Positions 43,252-53,440 of a stretch of 64,000 bases of DNA are shown piece by piece; positions within the stretch are counted from its first letter, which is position 1, and each line of letters starts with the position of its first letter. The translations under genes and the position numbers were made by a program. The notes beneath the pieces were generated by a model. That model worked only from the letters and a program-made list of their open reading frames with translations, searched no databases and was not told the DNA's origin. Source of the stretch: Globisporangium splendens (taxonomy: Eukaryota > Oomycota > Peronosporomycetes > Pythiales > Pythiaceae); the NCBI GenBank assembly GCA_006386115.1, contig VFIW01000141.1, forward strand, positions 1 through 64,000, given 5' to 3'.

Positions 43252-44537
43252 GAGATCACGTACAATGGCGTCGCTCAACAAGACATTAGGAAGACGTTGC
43301 CTCAGTTTGCAATCTACGTCAACCAGCGTGGCAAGCACTACTCAGTGCTCACTGTCAAGGAAACACTCGAGTTTGCGCACAAATTCAGTGGTGGCGAGCT
43401 GACTCGATGTGGTGAGGAGCTGCTGTCCAAGGGTACTCCAGAAGAAAATTTGGCCGCACTGGAGGCAGCAAAGTCCATGTTTGCGCATTACCCTGAGATC
43501 ATCATCCAGCAGCTTGGGCTTGGAAATTGTCAAAACACCGTCGTTGGTGATGCGATGCTCCGTGGTGTGTCGGGTGGTGAACGCAAGCGTGTGACGACGG
43601 GTGAGATGGGATTTGGTATGAAGTACGTGAGGCTCATGGACGAGATCAGTGCGAGTCTCGACAGTGCGGCAACCTACGATATCATTATCACTCAGTGCAG
43701 TATCGCCAAGAAATCCCGCAAGACGGTGGTGATCGCGTTGCTTCAGCCATCACCAGAGGAGTTTGCGTTGTTTGACAGCGTGATGATCCTGAACGAAGGT
43801 GAAGTGATGTACCACGGCCCTCGCGAGCAAGTGCTGGACTACTTCCAGAGTCTAGGTTCTTGTGCCTGCCTAAACGTGATATCGCCGACTTCCTTCTCGA
43901 TCTGGATACGAAACAACAGTACAAGTACGAAGTAGAAACTTCGTCGCAGGAAGGCAAACTTCGTCCCCGCTATGCTAGCGAGTATGCTGAGATTTTCGCA
44001 ACTCGGCTATCCACTCCGAGACGGTTCGGGACATGGATGCTTCGCATGTCCCTGAGTTGCTCGCCAACATTGCAGTGCACATGGAGCCAACGCCAGAGTC
44101 CCACCAGTCCTTTTGCGAAAGTGCGGCGACTCTTTCTAGACGTCAGTTGATGGTGCAATTCCGCAACCTCCCGTTCATCATTGGCAGACTGATCATGATT
44201 GGTGCCATGGGACTTCCGTACTCGACCACGTTCTACCAGTTTGATCCAAAGCAGATCCAAGTCGTCATGGGAGTGGTTTTTGTGCCAGTGATGTTCTTGT
44301 TGTTCGGCCAGCAATCCCAGATCCCAACTTTCATTGCTGAGCGTGATGTCTTGTACAAGCAGCGCCGAGCTAGCTTCTTTCGCGTCTCCTCGTACGTGCT
44401 AGCCAACTCTGTTGCTCAAATCCCGTTGACCATCGGTGAATCCGTTCTGTTTGGAAGTTTGGTATACTGGATGTGTGGTTTCACGATCCAAGGTCTCGAG
44501 TTCGTCATCTTTAAAGTGATCCTGTTCCCGACGAACA
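43252..44537 (+). pseudogene. ABCG/PDR-type ABC transporter relic, 5' part (left of copia insertion)
   Basis: Homology starts abruptly at EITYNGVAQQDIRKTLPQF (43252), so the N terminus and Walker A are missing. The first nucleotide-binding domain continues with VNQRGKHYSVLTVKETLEF, the signature GVSGGERKRVTTGEM, the Walker B-like LMDEISASLDS and the H-loop region. A frameshift near 43855 precedes LPKRDIADFLLDLDT, and another lies near 44010-44040. Then transmembrane domain 1 begins (FIIGRLIMIGAMGLPYSTTF, then RASFFRVSSYVLANSVAQIP). PDR proteins are full-size plasma-membrane exporters of about 1300-1400 residues; this copy lacks large parts and is not functional. The Ty1/copia element sits at 44538. 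Confidence 0.9.
44533..44537. repeat. Target-site duplication of copia element, left (GAACA)
   Basis: GAACA directly precedes the left LTR and is repeated at 49348-49352 after the right LTR. Confidence 0.88.
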
Positions 44538-44896
44538 TGTTGGGAATGCCCTTGCACAATCCGAATAGTTTCCCAAGTTGAAGAGGGAACTTGACTGGTG
44601 ACGCGGGCGACGTGTCTCTGCCAGTTAAGTGAGTTGCGTCAGCCAATCACTTTACTGAGAATTTTACAGGACTTCAAGTTCAAGTTCAAGTTCAAGTTCA
44701 ATGGGTTGAACCTCAAACGTACCCGAGGTTTTATATATCATTTCACTACGTTTTTTCTGCATGTGTAGGTTTTACGAATATAACCTCTAGGAGCCCTTGG
44801 GGTGAATTAGGTGTAGCGACGGAAACGTAACTGCTTATCAATCTCACTTTCAAATCTGCCTTCGCACAACAACACTTTCAGCAACGCCTTTCAAGT
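44538..44896 (+). repeat. Left LTR of copia element (359 bp)
   Basis: Runs from TGTTGGGAATG to CCTTTCAAGT. It contains a tandem six-base repeat (TTCAAG, about 44672-44700) and a TATATA box at 44732-44737 that probably drives transcription. The 3' end does not close with the usual CA; the boundary is fixed by the TSD. Confidence 0.93.
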
Positions 44897-44908
44897 GGTT
44901 ATGAGCCC
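44897..44908 (+). promoter_or_regulatory. Primer-binding site, complementary to the anticodon arm of initiator tRNA-Met
   Basis: GGTTATGAGCCC directly follows the left LTR. Its reverse complement GGGCTCATAACC contains the CAT anticodon and matches the anticodon stem-loop of eukaryotic initiator tRNA-Met, as in Drosophila copia, which primes from a half-tRNA. The first ATG of the gag-pol frame (44901) lies inside this site. Confidence 0.8.
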
Positions 44909-47900
44909 AAGCTCCTCCTCAGCCATGGACAAGCTTAACGAAGACAACTACTTCCATTGGGAGTTCAACATGCGGATGAAGCTCGCTCGCAAGGGACTGT
45001 TGCCGCACATCATCCGTACCGACATGGACAGTGTGAGCGACCGCACGACAAACAAGTCGAAGGAAGACGATTTGAAGGCCCTTGGTGTGATCGCTGGTGA
45101 AGTCAGCATCACGTACCAAGTGTACATCCGAGCGGCGCTGACAGCGGACCAAGCGTGGAAACTCCTCGAGGAGCAGTTCAACCGCAATACATTGAAGAAC
45201 CGCATTCTCGTCACTAAGAGGATGCACAGCTTCAAGATGGAGTCCGGCACGCGCTTCGCTGAGCACGTCGACCGTTTCAAGGAACTGGTGACGAAGCTCG
45301 AGACGATTGGAGAGGTTCTTGATGAGAGCCGCCAGATCGTGCTCCTCCTCGGTAGCCTCCCGGACGAGTACCGAATGATCTCCAGTGTTCTGGAGAACAC
45401 GCCGAACCTCGGGTTGATGCAAGTGATCGAGTCACTCTACGGGGCCGACCCCAGTGGCTACGATCGTGCTCCAACTGAGAATGCTTTTGTTATCAATAAG
45501 CGCCGGCACGACTGCCGCGACCGCCACGACAACTCGAACGGTCCAAAGCGATTCAACGGCAAGTGCAACTTCTGCAAGAAGGTCGGGCACAAGGAAGCCG
45601 ACTGCCGCAAGAAGAAGTTTGAAGACCAGCAGGGCCGCCGAGCTGCTGAAAGGACCGAGCACCGGTACGCCTTTGCAGCTGCGATGGGCCTCGACAAGTC
45701 TGTGTGGCTGGTGGACTCGGGAGCCAGCTCGCACATGACAAGTCGACGCGAGAAGTTTGTGAAGCTGACGACTCTGAAGACTCCGATCCAGATCGTTATC
45801 GCCGACGGCACGAAGATCGATGCGGTGGGCATCGGAGAGGCTTGCCTTAAGATGGAAGATGACATCGAGATCACACTCTCGAATGTGCTCTACATCCCAG
45901 CCCTCGATGGGAACCTACTCTCGGTGTCGAAGCTCGCCGAGAAGGGAGTGAGAGCCGAGTTCGTTCGAGACAAGTGCGTCTTCAAGTTCGGCCAAGAGAC
46001 GGTTATGACCGGGAAACGCGACGGTAGTGTCTACAAGGTTCACACCGTGCTCAAGGAAGAGTGCCGTGCAGCGAATGGCAGTGCCAACTCACCGTGGATG
46101 GTTATGCATGCCAAGCTCGGGCACATTCCGTACAAGAGATACCAGCATCTCAGAACGATGGCTGATGGACTCCCTGCGATCACGAACGATGACGCAGTTG
46201 AAGAAATTTGTGAAGGATGCTGCATGGGAAAGATGGCTGCCGACAACTTCCCACGCCATCCTGCGAACAAGGTGAATACTCAGCGGGTGCTTGAGTTGGT
46301 CCACACTGACGTGATGGGACCGATGCAAACCAAGACCCCAGGAGGATGTCTTTATGTGATTGTGTTCGTAGATGACTACTCTCGACACGTGTCGGTCTAC
46401 TTCATGAAGAAGAAATCTGAAGCCCTCGACAAATTCAAGATTTTCAAGTCTGAACTCGAGAACTTGACCGACTGCAAAATCAAGCGTCTCAGGTCCGACA
46501 ACGGTGGCGAGTACACTAGCAAACGTTTCGTCGACTACTTGGTTGGTTTCGGCATCAAGCACGAGAAGACTGTGCCGTATACTCCCCAGCAGAACGGTAT
46601 GGCCGAGCGCATGAACCGAACTCTCGTTGAGATGGCGCGTTGCATGCTGTACCACGAGTCTGTCGACAAGAAGTGGTGGGCCGAAGCAGTAAACACTGCG
46701 GCCTGGATCATCAACCGGATCCCCAACTCAGTCAACACCAAGACCCCGCATGAGCTGATCTACGGACGACGCCCCAACATGAAAAACCTAAAGGTGTTTG
46801 GCGCGTTAGGGTACGCCCATATCCCGAAGGAAAAACGCAAGAAGCTCGACGCCAAGGCATTCAAATGCCGTTTCCTCGGATATTCAGAGACGTCGAAGGG
46901 TTACCGTGTTTTTCATGTGGCCACCGGGCTGGTGCACATTGTCCGCACTGTGAAGTTTATGGAGACTTCGCGTCCGGATCTCCAACAGCTGAGCATCGAG
47001 TCCGACTCTGACGATGAGTCTGAGACTGAGGATCAAGAGGTACATGACCGCAGCCTCGTCCTACCCGAAGTAAAGTCTGAGATCGTGACTCAGGACTACG
47101 TCTTTGAGGAGCCGTCTAACATGATCGTCGAGGCTCCAGCCCGGATGCTTACTCGGTCTCGAGCTCGAGCGTTAATGAACGAGCCTGAGCCTGAAGACCG
47201 TCAGCCACCAAGAAAGAAGCTTATTCGAACTCCGGTCTACTCTGGTCCGAAGCGACAGAAGACCGACCAAGTCCATGCCAGTGGTGGCGACGACGAGCAT
47301 GATCGATATGCGCTCGTCAATCCCGATGAGCATGCGCTCTTGGCAAGCGAGGCCCCAAAACATTTCAGGGAGGCCACGAGCCGTGAAGACCACGCGAAGT
47401 GGAAGGAAGCGATGGAATCCGAATTGAAATCATTAGTGGCAAATGGTACGTGGGATTTGGTTCCCCGACCAAAGAGCCAGAAGCCGATCGGATCCCGATG
47501 GGTATTCGCCCTGAAGAAAAACGAGCGAGGTGAAGTCGTCCGGTACAAAGCTCGCGTCGTTGCCAAGGGATACTCCCAGTGCCATGGCATCGACTATGAA
47601 GAAACGTATGCACCGGTTGCTGCATTGACCTCGGTTCGAGCGTTCCTCGCAACGAGCTGCTCTGAGCAGATGGAAGTTCAGCAGTGGGACGTCGACACAG
47701 CCTTCCTGTATGGCGACCTTGAAGAAACAATCTTCATGGAGGTCCCAGAAGGATCGCTCGAATTCTTGCTCAAGTTCGGCACCAAGGACATCGGAAACAC
47801 GGCTGACATCGATGACAACCAACTCGTATGCAGACTGCGCAAGAGTCTCTACGGTCTGAAACAAGCGTCCCGCGTATGGAACGAGACCATCGACAGCTGC

Positions 47901-49016
47901 CTGTGCGAGATTGGATTCGAACCAACAGACGCTGACCCGTGCGTCTACACCAAGCGCCAGGGTAACTCCAAATGCCTTTTGTGTCTGTACGTCGATGACA
48001 TGCTCATCGCGTCGAACGACCAGGCGATGATCGCTGGAGTGAAGCAAGCCATCAGCAAGCGCTTCAAGATCAAGGACCTCGGGCAAGCTCGCTTCATCTT
48101 GGGCATCGAGGTGCATCACGACATTTCTGCCAAGACGCTGAGCATCAGCCAGAAGAGTTACATCGACTCAGTGATCGAGCGATTCGGCCAGACTAATGCC
48201 GCGCCAAGCCTGACTCCGATCGATCCCAGCGCCCATCTCAGCAAAGGTGATGAGGCACAATCCGAAGCGGATATGGCCGAAATGAAGACGAAGCCCTACC
48301 GGTCGCTCATCGGTAGTCTGATGTATCTCGCGTGCGGTACCCGACCCGACATCGCTGTCGCGGTCGCGAGGCTGAGTCGGTTCCTTGAGAACCCTGGACC
48401 GAAGCACTGGGACGCAGGCATCAAGGTCGTCAAGTATTTGAAGAAGACCAAGGACGTTGGAATCGTCTACGATGGGAGCCTCGAGTCGAAGCTGAGTGCC
48501 TTCTGCGACGCCGACTGGGCGTGTGACCGCAATGATCGACGCTCCATGAGTGGCATCCTGCTGATGCTCTGCGGTGGCCCCATAGCCTGGCGCGCCACGT
48601 TCCAGAAGACCGTAGCTCTGAGCACGACTGAAGCCGAGTACATGGCTCTCTGTGACTGTGTCAAGGAGTGCGTCTGGATGCGCACGCTTCTCAAGAACAT
48701 AGGTTTGGAGCAATATGAAGCGACTCCGATCTTCGAAGACAACCAAGGCGCCATCGCACTCGCCAAGAACATTGGGTATCAAGCACGAACCAAGCACATT
48801 GACATCCGATACCATTTCATCCGCGAGAAACTCAAAGAAAACGAAATCGTCCTGGAGTACGTCGAGTCGAAGAACCAAATCGCAGACTACCTGACAAAGG
48901 GTCTGTCGTCTAAGACTCTCCGCTACCTCATGGAGAAGTGCAACGTCAAGCATGTTCAAGGGAAGGATTGTGAAGCGAGTGGGGGTGTTGGGAATGCCCT
49001 TGCACAATCCGAATAG
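44901..49016 (+). CDS. Copia gag-pol polyprotein (intact)
   Basis: A single frame of 1371 codons; start at ATG 44901 or the next ATG at 44925. Domains in order: gag (NYFHWEFNMRMKLARKG and onwards), zinc knuckle CNFCKKVGHKEADC (about residue 222), aspartic protease LVDSGASSHMT, GAG-pre-integrase HAKLGHIPYKRY with the following Cys pair, integrase core (HTDVMGP, FVDDYSRH, RSDNGGEY, TPQQNGMAERMNRT; DDE residues present), RT (NGTWDLV, YKARVVAKGY, WDVDTAFLYGDL, LYGLKQASRVW, LYVDDMLIA) and RNase H (FCDADWACD, STTEAEYMAL, ADYLTKGLS). No stop or frameshift was seen, so the element may be autonomous. The last ten codons lie inside the right LTR. Confidence 0.96.
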   Translation: MSPSSSSAMDKLNEDNYFHWEFNMRMKLARKGLLPHIIRTDMDSVSDRTTNKSKEDDLKALGVIAGEVSITYQVYIRAALTADQAWKLLEEQFNRNTLKNRILVTKRMHSFKMESGTRFAEHVDRFKELVTKLETIGEVLDESRQIVLLLGSLPDEYRMISSVLENTPNLGLMQVIESLYGADPSGYDRAPTENAFVINKRRHDCRDRHDNSNGPKRFNGKCNFCKKVGHKEADCRKKKFEDQQGRRAAERTEHRYAFAAAMGLDKSVWLVDSGASSHMTSRREKFVKLTTLKTPIQIVIADGTKIDAVGIGEACLKMEDDIEITLSNVLYIPALDGNLLSVSKLAEKGVRAEFVRDKCVFKFGQETVMTGKRDGSVYKVHTVLKEECRAANGSANSPWMVMHAKLGHIPYKRYQHLRTMADGLPAITNDDAVEEICEGCCMGKMAADNFPRHPANKVNTQRVLELVHTDVMGPMQTKTPGGCLYVIVFVDDYSRHVSVYFMKKKSEALDKFKIFKSELENLTDCKIKRLRSDNGGEYTSKRFVDYLVGFGIKHEKTVPYTPQQNGMAERMNRTLVEMARCMLYHESVDKKWWAEAVNTAAWIINRIPNSVNTKTPHELIYGRRPNMKNLKVFGALGYAHIPKEKRKKLDAKAFKCRFLGYSETSKGYRVFHVATGLVHIVRTVKFMETSRPDLQQLSIESDSDDESETEDQEVHDRSLVLPEVKSEIVTQDYVFEEPSNMIVEAPARMLTRSRARALMNEPEPEDRQPPRKKLIRTPVYSGPKRQKTDQVHASGGDDEHDRYALVNPDEHALLASEAPKHFREATSREDHAKWKEAMESELKSLVANGTWDLVPRPKSQKPIGSRWVFALKKNERGEVVRYKARVVAKGYSQCHGIDYEETYAPVAALTSVRAFLATSCSEQMEVQQWDVDTAFLYGDLEETIFMEVPEGSLEFLLKFGTKDIGNTADIDDNQLVCRLRKSLYGLKQASRVWNETIDSCLCEIGFEPTDADPCVYTKRQGNSKCLLCLYVDDMLIASNDQAMIAGVKQAISKRFKIKDLGQARFILGIEVHHDISAKTLSISQKSYIDSVIERFGQTNAAPSLTPIDPSAHLSKGDEAQSEADMAEMKTKPYRSLIGSLMYLACGTRPDIAVAVARLSRFLENPGPKHWDAGIKVVKYLKKTKDVGIVYDGSLESKLSAFCDADWACDRNDRRSMSGILLMLCGGPIAWRATFQKTVALSTTEAEYMALCDCVKECVWMRTLLKNIGLEQYEATPIFEDNQGAIALAKNIGYQARTKHIDIRYHFIREKLKENEIVLEYVESKNQIADYLTKGLSSKTLRYLMEKCNVKHVQGKDCEASGGVGNALAQSE

Positions 49017-49347
49017 TTTCCCAAGTTGAAGAGGGAACTTGACTGGTGACGCGGGCGGCGTGTCTCTGCCAGTTAAGTGAGTTGCGTCAGCCAATCACTT
49101 TACTGAGAATTTTACAGGACTTCAAGTTCAAGTTCAAGTTCAAGTTCAATGGGTTGAACCTCAAACGTACCCGAGGTTTTATATATCATTTCACTACGTT
49201 TTTTCTGCATGTGTAGGTTTTACGAATATAACCTCTAGGAGCCCTTGGGGTGAATTAGGTGTAGCGATGGAAACGTAACTGCTTATCAATCTCACTTTCA
49301 AATCTGCCTTCGCACAACAACAACACTTTCAGCAACGCCTTTCAAGT
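48986..49347 (+). repeat. Right LTR of copia element (362 bp)
   Basis: Nearly identical to the left LTR; differences are one A-to-G and one C-to-T substitution and one extra CAA. It is preceded by a purine-rich tract ending GAGTGGGGG, the likely plus-strand primer. Confidence 0.93.
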
Positions 49348-49352
49348 GAACA
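49348..49352. repeat. Target-site duplication of copia element, right (GAACA)
   Basis: Matches GAACA at 44533-44537. Confidence 0.88.
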
Positions 49353-49800
49353 TGGAAGCGACGATAGCGATACCAGGTATCAGCACTCCAACTCCAGGTG
49401 TCAAAGAGCTCATCTTTGCTCAAAAGCGTGCCGCGAGCTCTGTTGCGCAGATGAAATTCGTCGTCATCCGTTTTATTGATTTGTACTGGCGCACTCCGTC
49501 GCACAGCTTGACTCGGTATGTGATGTCCATCATCTTGTCGTTACTGTTCGGCACTATCTTCGTCGATGCCGAGTACGCTTCGTGCCAAGGCATCAACTCT
49601 GGCATCCGATTCATACTAGTAGTCAGACTGAAGTGAGCATCTCTGGACGCCGACCAGATGTCGTGCAAATGTCGTGGACCAGGGACTGCAAGGTCCCACA
49701 CGCACCGATTCCGACGTCGTCTACAGGGCGAGGGTGGAGCTGCGTTCTATGAGGCACGAGCAACTGAGCAAGAGATGGCCTCTCTGACAGTGCCAATAGA
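49353..49800 (+). pseudogene. ABCG/PDR transporter relic, 3' part (right of copia insertion)
   Basis: The frame resumes with the linker into the second transmembrane domain: ISTPTPGVKELIFAQKRAAS, then QMKFVVIRFIDLYWRTPSHS, SLLFGTIFVDAEYASCQGINSG. The family pattern breaks off at about 49605; a weak continuation (GAAFYEARATEQEMASL, about 49739-49790, another frame) may be a further remnant. Relative to a normal PDR protein, the rest of TMD1 and the whole second nucleotide-binding domain are absent between the two halves. That deletion is part of the pre-insertion allele, because removing the retrotransposon and one GAACA joins the two parts directly. Confidence 0.8.
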
Positions 49801-50312
49801 CTCTAAACACGGAGTGAGGACATCTGTAAGAGTACATAGGTTCTGTTCCAAGAAGAAGAAAAGCAGCAAAGTTAGGTGCCACCAGACCTAAAATGTGCGT
49901 TGGAGTTGCTCGGAACTCCATTTTTCGGGAGCTCAGACTGAGAAATGCATCAAGGGCTGTACGAAAGTGTTGGCACAAGTCGCCACTAGAAATGTAGAAC
50001 TGTGCGCTGATGCGCTCCATTATTTTGTCATACAACGGTTTCTTTTTCGCATGGCTCTTGCAGAATAGTGGTGTCAAAAAGTCCTCCATATGTGTTCGGA
50101 AATTAAGGAGTCATCACTCCACCATCATGTGTACCAATCAGCGCACCTTAATCATCCAATCAGCATGCTTGCTGCTGAATGCACTAGCCAATCAAGATCC
50201 AAAGCAGCCTCTTCCGTTGCCTCGTTTGACTGAGAATCTGCATGAGAGCGAGCTCATTTCCAAATCGAGATCGAGACAACGAGCTCCAACGCTGAACAGC
50301 ATCCCTCCTGCC
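49801..50312. other. Intergenic, no gene seen
   Basis: Upstream region of the bZIP/M96-like gene. The frame of that gene is open back to 50010, but the sequence there does not look coding. Confidence 0.4.
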
Positions 50313-51786
50313 ATGGAGAGCCTGTGGGTCGAAGACGAGTTCGATGCGACGTTGGAGGAAATACTCGCGTTCGTCGATTCCAGTTTCGATCTCAAAGACG
50401 ACTCGACCGACTCGAACCAGACATCGTCTGTCTTCTCCGTCGACTGGGATCGCAGCGTCCATCGCAGCTCTGTCGGCGACATCCACACAGACAAACCCTC
50501 ACACAAGAAGTCTGCAGAGCATTGTCAGTCACATAAACAATGTGTCAGGAGAAGCAAGAGCCGCGTGGAAAACAACAACGCGGTCCGAAAGTACCGGAAG
50601 CGCAACAAGGAGGAGATTATCGAGCTTCGCCGCAAATTGCACCAAATGGAAACTCAACTGACGTATCTTCGCGCCAACCGAAATCACGCACGGCAGTTGG
50701 AAAATCCCGGTGGAGCTGGGTTAGCACGCAACCGGCATCACTTGAAGTGTATGTCCACTTCGCGGAGATGAATTCCAGGAACCTCGAATTTCAAAACCTG
50801 CAGCAAGCCAGACAGATCAATCGAGCACTGAAGACCTCACTTGCAGAATATACCAACATGAGCAAGATACCCCACGATCTTCTCAAAAAACGGACCACCA
50901 AGCAAGTACGTACCCTATGAACCCTCCCTCACTTGCATACGTTGCGATTTTTGAACCTAATAGTTTGTCGTCTTCAACTGTGTAGGATCTAAATTCCTTG
51001 TTTGGGATCGAGGATTTTCGATAGCAAACAGCACTTTTGGATGCGTCGATGGCGGGGAATTGCATGCTATCGTATCGGCGGAGCTCGATCACTACTTGGG
51101 AGCTCTGTATTTGAGCACTCTTGAGATTGCGCGGCCGGTCGCATGGCAGGAACACTCGGAAACCTTATTTGCCACGATTGACCCTGTTCGTGGGCAAATG
51201 TATGAGATGACGTCCACGACGCCTGTGAACTGGAGCGTGCTTCAGCTTGTGAATTATGTGTGGAGCAACCTGACGGCGACCGATTGTCACGATCACCGGT
51301 TCATGATGGTACGCCATGAATCCGCTCGAGCTGGTCAGTTGCATATGTCCAGGGTGCTAACTGAATCCTCTGTGTGCTCCTTTCTTGCGTTAGGCAAAGA
51401 GTGGTTCTACGAGTCATAGCTGCCAAAAGCAGACAACGATGGTTTCGAATTCCCCACAATTCGGACGAATCCCAATCCGCGGAGTTTCGTCCCTTCGCAG
51501 ATTCGATGAGCTGGATCGTTCGGTGATCGTCTTCACGTCACATCCAGCGATTTCGGAAGTAGGGCTTTTGTTTCGCGAAGAAGGCTGGACGATTATATCC
51601 AAGATATGCGATCCGTCTGAGAGTCTTTCGCCACCGCCATCGACGCAGCTTCAAACGTTTTATCGGGCATTTGGTGAGATAAATGCTGCAACTGTGGCAG
51701 CAATGCCCCAAGAGTCGTTGCAGCTTCGTGATTTCGTCTTAATGGCAATCACGCAGCGCATGCGTGTGCATATCCTTCGGTCCTGA
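50313..51786 (+). CDS. bZIP/M96-like regulatory protein (several introns or decayed; exon structure uncertain)
   Basis: ATG 50313 starts an acidic N terminus (FDATLEEILAFVDSSFDL). A basic region NNNAVRKYRKRNKEEI follows, with N-x7-R spacing and Tyr in the place of the usual Ser/Cys, then a short leucine-zipper-like helix. An apparent intron 50663-50724 (GTATCT ... GTTAG) leads to HFAEMNSRNLEFQNLQQA. A second intron ends at 50985 (TGTGTAG); its donor is 50906 or 50910, and only 50910 keeps the frame. The next exon (ELHAIVSAELDHYLGALY) and later LDRSVIVFTSH and LFREEGWTIIS resemble the C-terminal domain of oomycete M96 mating-specific-like proteins. A further intron with branch site GTGCTAACTGA (51334-51393) is likely; beyond it the frames do not join cleanly. 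Confidence 0.5.
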
Positions 51787-52239
51787 CTGAGAGCCCCATC
51801 TGAGCGTTGGCACCTGATTTCTCTTCTTTTAGTTGCAAGCGTGCTTTGTTGCTTTTTCTTGCAGCTAATAGATTGTTCCAGTGCCATACAATCCACGCTC
51901 AACCAAATTTCAAATGCCCGCCTCGTTTTTGTTGGTCTCACACGCCTAAGTGCGTTTCCGTTCGGAATGACTCGATCTCGATCATTATGCTAGTAGTTAT
52001 TACGTCTACCAGTATTTCGATAGGAGGAAGTGTATCGGAACTTGAAATCGCCACTGGTGGCGCATTTTCAACGGTGTACTAGAGCTCCCAAACAAGACGA
52101 AGTGACTGGTCTCAGTGTCAGCTGTTCCTGAAATGATATGTGTGTGTGTGTGTGTGGAATCCATCGACGTTTTCCACAGTGTATCCAAGATTATGTGCTT
52201 TGATTAATGCACTTCAATTAAACAAGATGAAGCTTGTCT
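51787..52239. other. Intergenic with (TG)n microsatellite
   Basis: A TG run lies at about 52137-52155. Otherwise nothing recognisable. Confidence 0.45.
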
Positions 52240-53440
52240 GTGCTGACAACAGAAGGTGACGAAGCGAAATCGAAGCTCAGGATAGTCAAGCACACCGACA
52301 ACTCCTTTTCTCAGGCAACCCGGTAGTCTTCATCTAGCGTGCACGCGCATGTGGCGTACAGTCCCAAAGGCATGGCGATCCGCCGACGGCTCTGAGGACA
52401 AACCGCGGAAAGATTTTTCACCGCACAACGAAAACACAACGAGCAAGACTGAGAAAAATGACGACCGGTCAACTCAAGATTCGAGCTTTGAAAAATGCAT
52501 CTGGCTTCAGCGATATATTTGGATCCGCAATATTTCCGTCCTCTGGGTACAGACTCCTGTCCGCCATGCAATTGCCTCCTGCTACTGGACACATGTCCGC
52601 TTGCGCCATTCTCTCCGTCATGTCGGCCAGCGAAATGCAAACATGAACCACCACCAACACAAAAGGCGAAAGCCGAAAAGGAAAACACAGGCGTCCATCG
52701 AAACAAAATGCAACATGCGACCAGAGAGCAGTTCAGAAGCTTCTTCTTCCTGCGAGGCTGACCACAAAGTGAAAAGTGGGGTGCTGCCACCAATAAAGTT
52801 TCAAGCGTCCTTCCCATTATGTGCGCGTTACACATTTTGCAGCATGGCCTTTCGAGGAGCGCGATCTAAAACCCAACTTCAAAAGTCTGGACTTGCTGCA
52901 GTTTTTACAGCAGCTACAGATGAGCCACTAATCAGCAGGAAAAAGGGAGAAATCTGTCGAAGCTTTTTGTTTTTTCATTCTCACAGTGCATCATGACACT
53001 TGCACCTTTGGTTGCAGTTGGTGTCGCAGAGTCGAGTGCCACATCGTGTTTTACGCACGCACACGCGGCACTGACACCCAGGAAGATGAAAGGGAGGAAC
53101 TCTGCTGCGCTCTTCGCGCCTGGTTTCCTGTTCCTGTACCAAGTTTCGCCACGTCTTCTTCTCCTCCTGATGGCCGTTTGCTTTTTTCAAGCCTAGGTTA
53201 TGGAGGAGAGTTCGAGTTGCCTTTGCTCGTCAGGAACTATGTGTGGAAATAACGATACTTCAAAGCCATGAAGCCACATGGAGAAATCCAAGCGGCGTTT
53301 GTCACTGCGACAACAACGCAACGGCAGTTCAGAACCAAGAGGTTGCACTGAGGAAAGACAAAAGGTATCCACATTGTAGAATCGTAGGAGAGAAATTGGC
53401 TTCAGATAGCTTTGTCGATGCTGCTTGGACGGCGGCATCT
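52240..53440 (+). repeat. Segmental duplication, copy 1 (approximate ends)
   Basis: This segment matches 54290-55460 at an offset of about 2058 bases. Most of it is diverged (for example GGAAAGATTTTTCACC against GGAAAGATTTCTCACC, and GGCACTGACACCC against GGCACTGACGACC). The core 52584-52835 is nearly identical to 54642-54893. No gene with recognisable domains was found; the frames that look long are open on both strands in the core, which suggests sequence composition rather than selection. Confidence 0.75.
52584..52835 (+). repeat. Near-identical 252-bp core of the duplication, copy 1
   Basis: I see one mismatch against 54642-54893 (a G/A near the right end) and no indel, in contrast to the strongly diverged flanks. 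Confidence 0.85.

Larger units (their letters stand above)
44538..49347 (+). mobile_element. Ty1/copia LTR retrotransposon, complete and apparently young
   Basis: A 4.8-kb element with two LTRs (44538-44896 and 48986-49347), a primer-binding site, one uninterrupted gag-pol frame, a G-rich polypurine tract (about 48975-48985) and a 5-bp TSD. The LTRs differ by two substitutions and one 3-base indel (CAA copy number), so insertion was recent. The integrase-before-RT order is that of Ty1/copia (Pseudoviridae). It lies in an already decayed ABC transporter gene, in the same orientation. Confidence 0.96.

Noticed and set aside
44671..44702. CRISPR-like or regulatory array (TTCAAG repeats)
   Set aside because: Simple six-base tandem repeat without spacers, present in both copia LTRs.
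48168..49094. 308-codon minus-strand frame inside the copia element
   Set aside because: Mirror of the intact gag-pol frame; no recognisable motif.
52349..52996. 215-codon ORF (and the opposing 174-codon ORF) as genes
   Set aside because: Both strands are open in the duplicated core, the flanking duplicate copy does not preserve the frames outside the core, and there are no domains.
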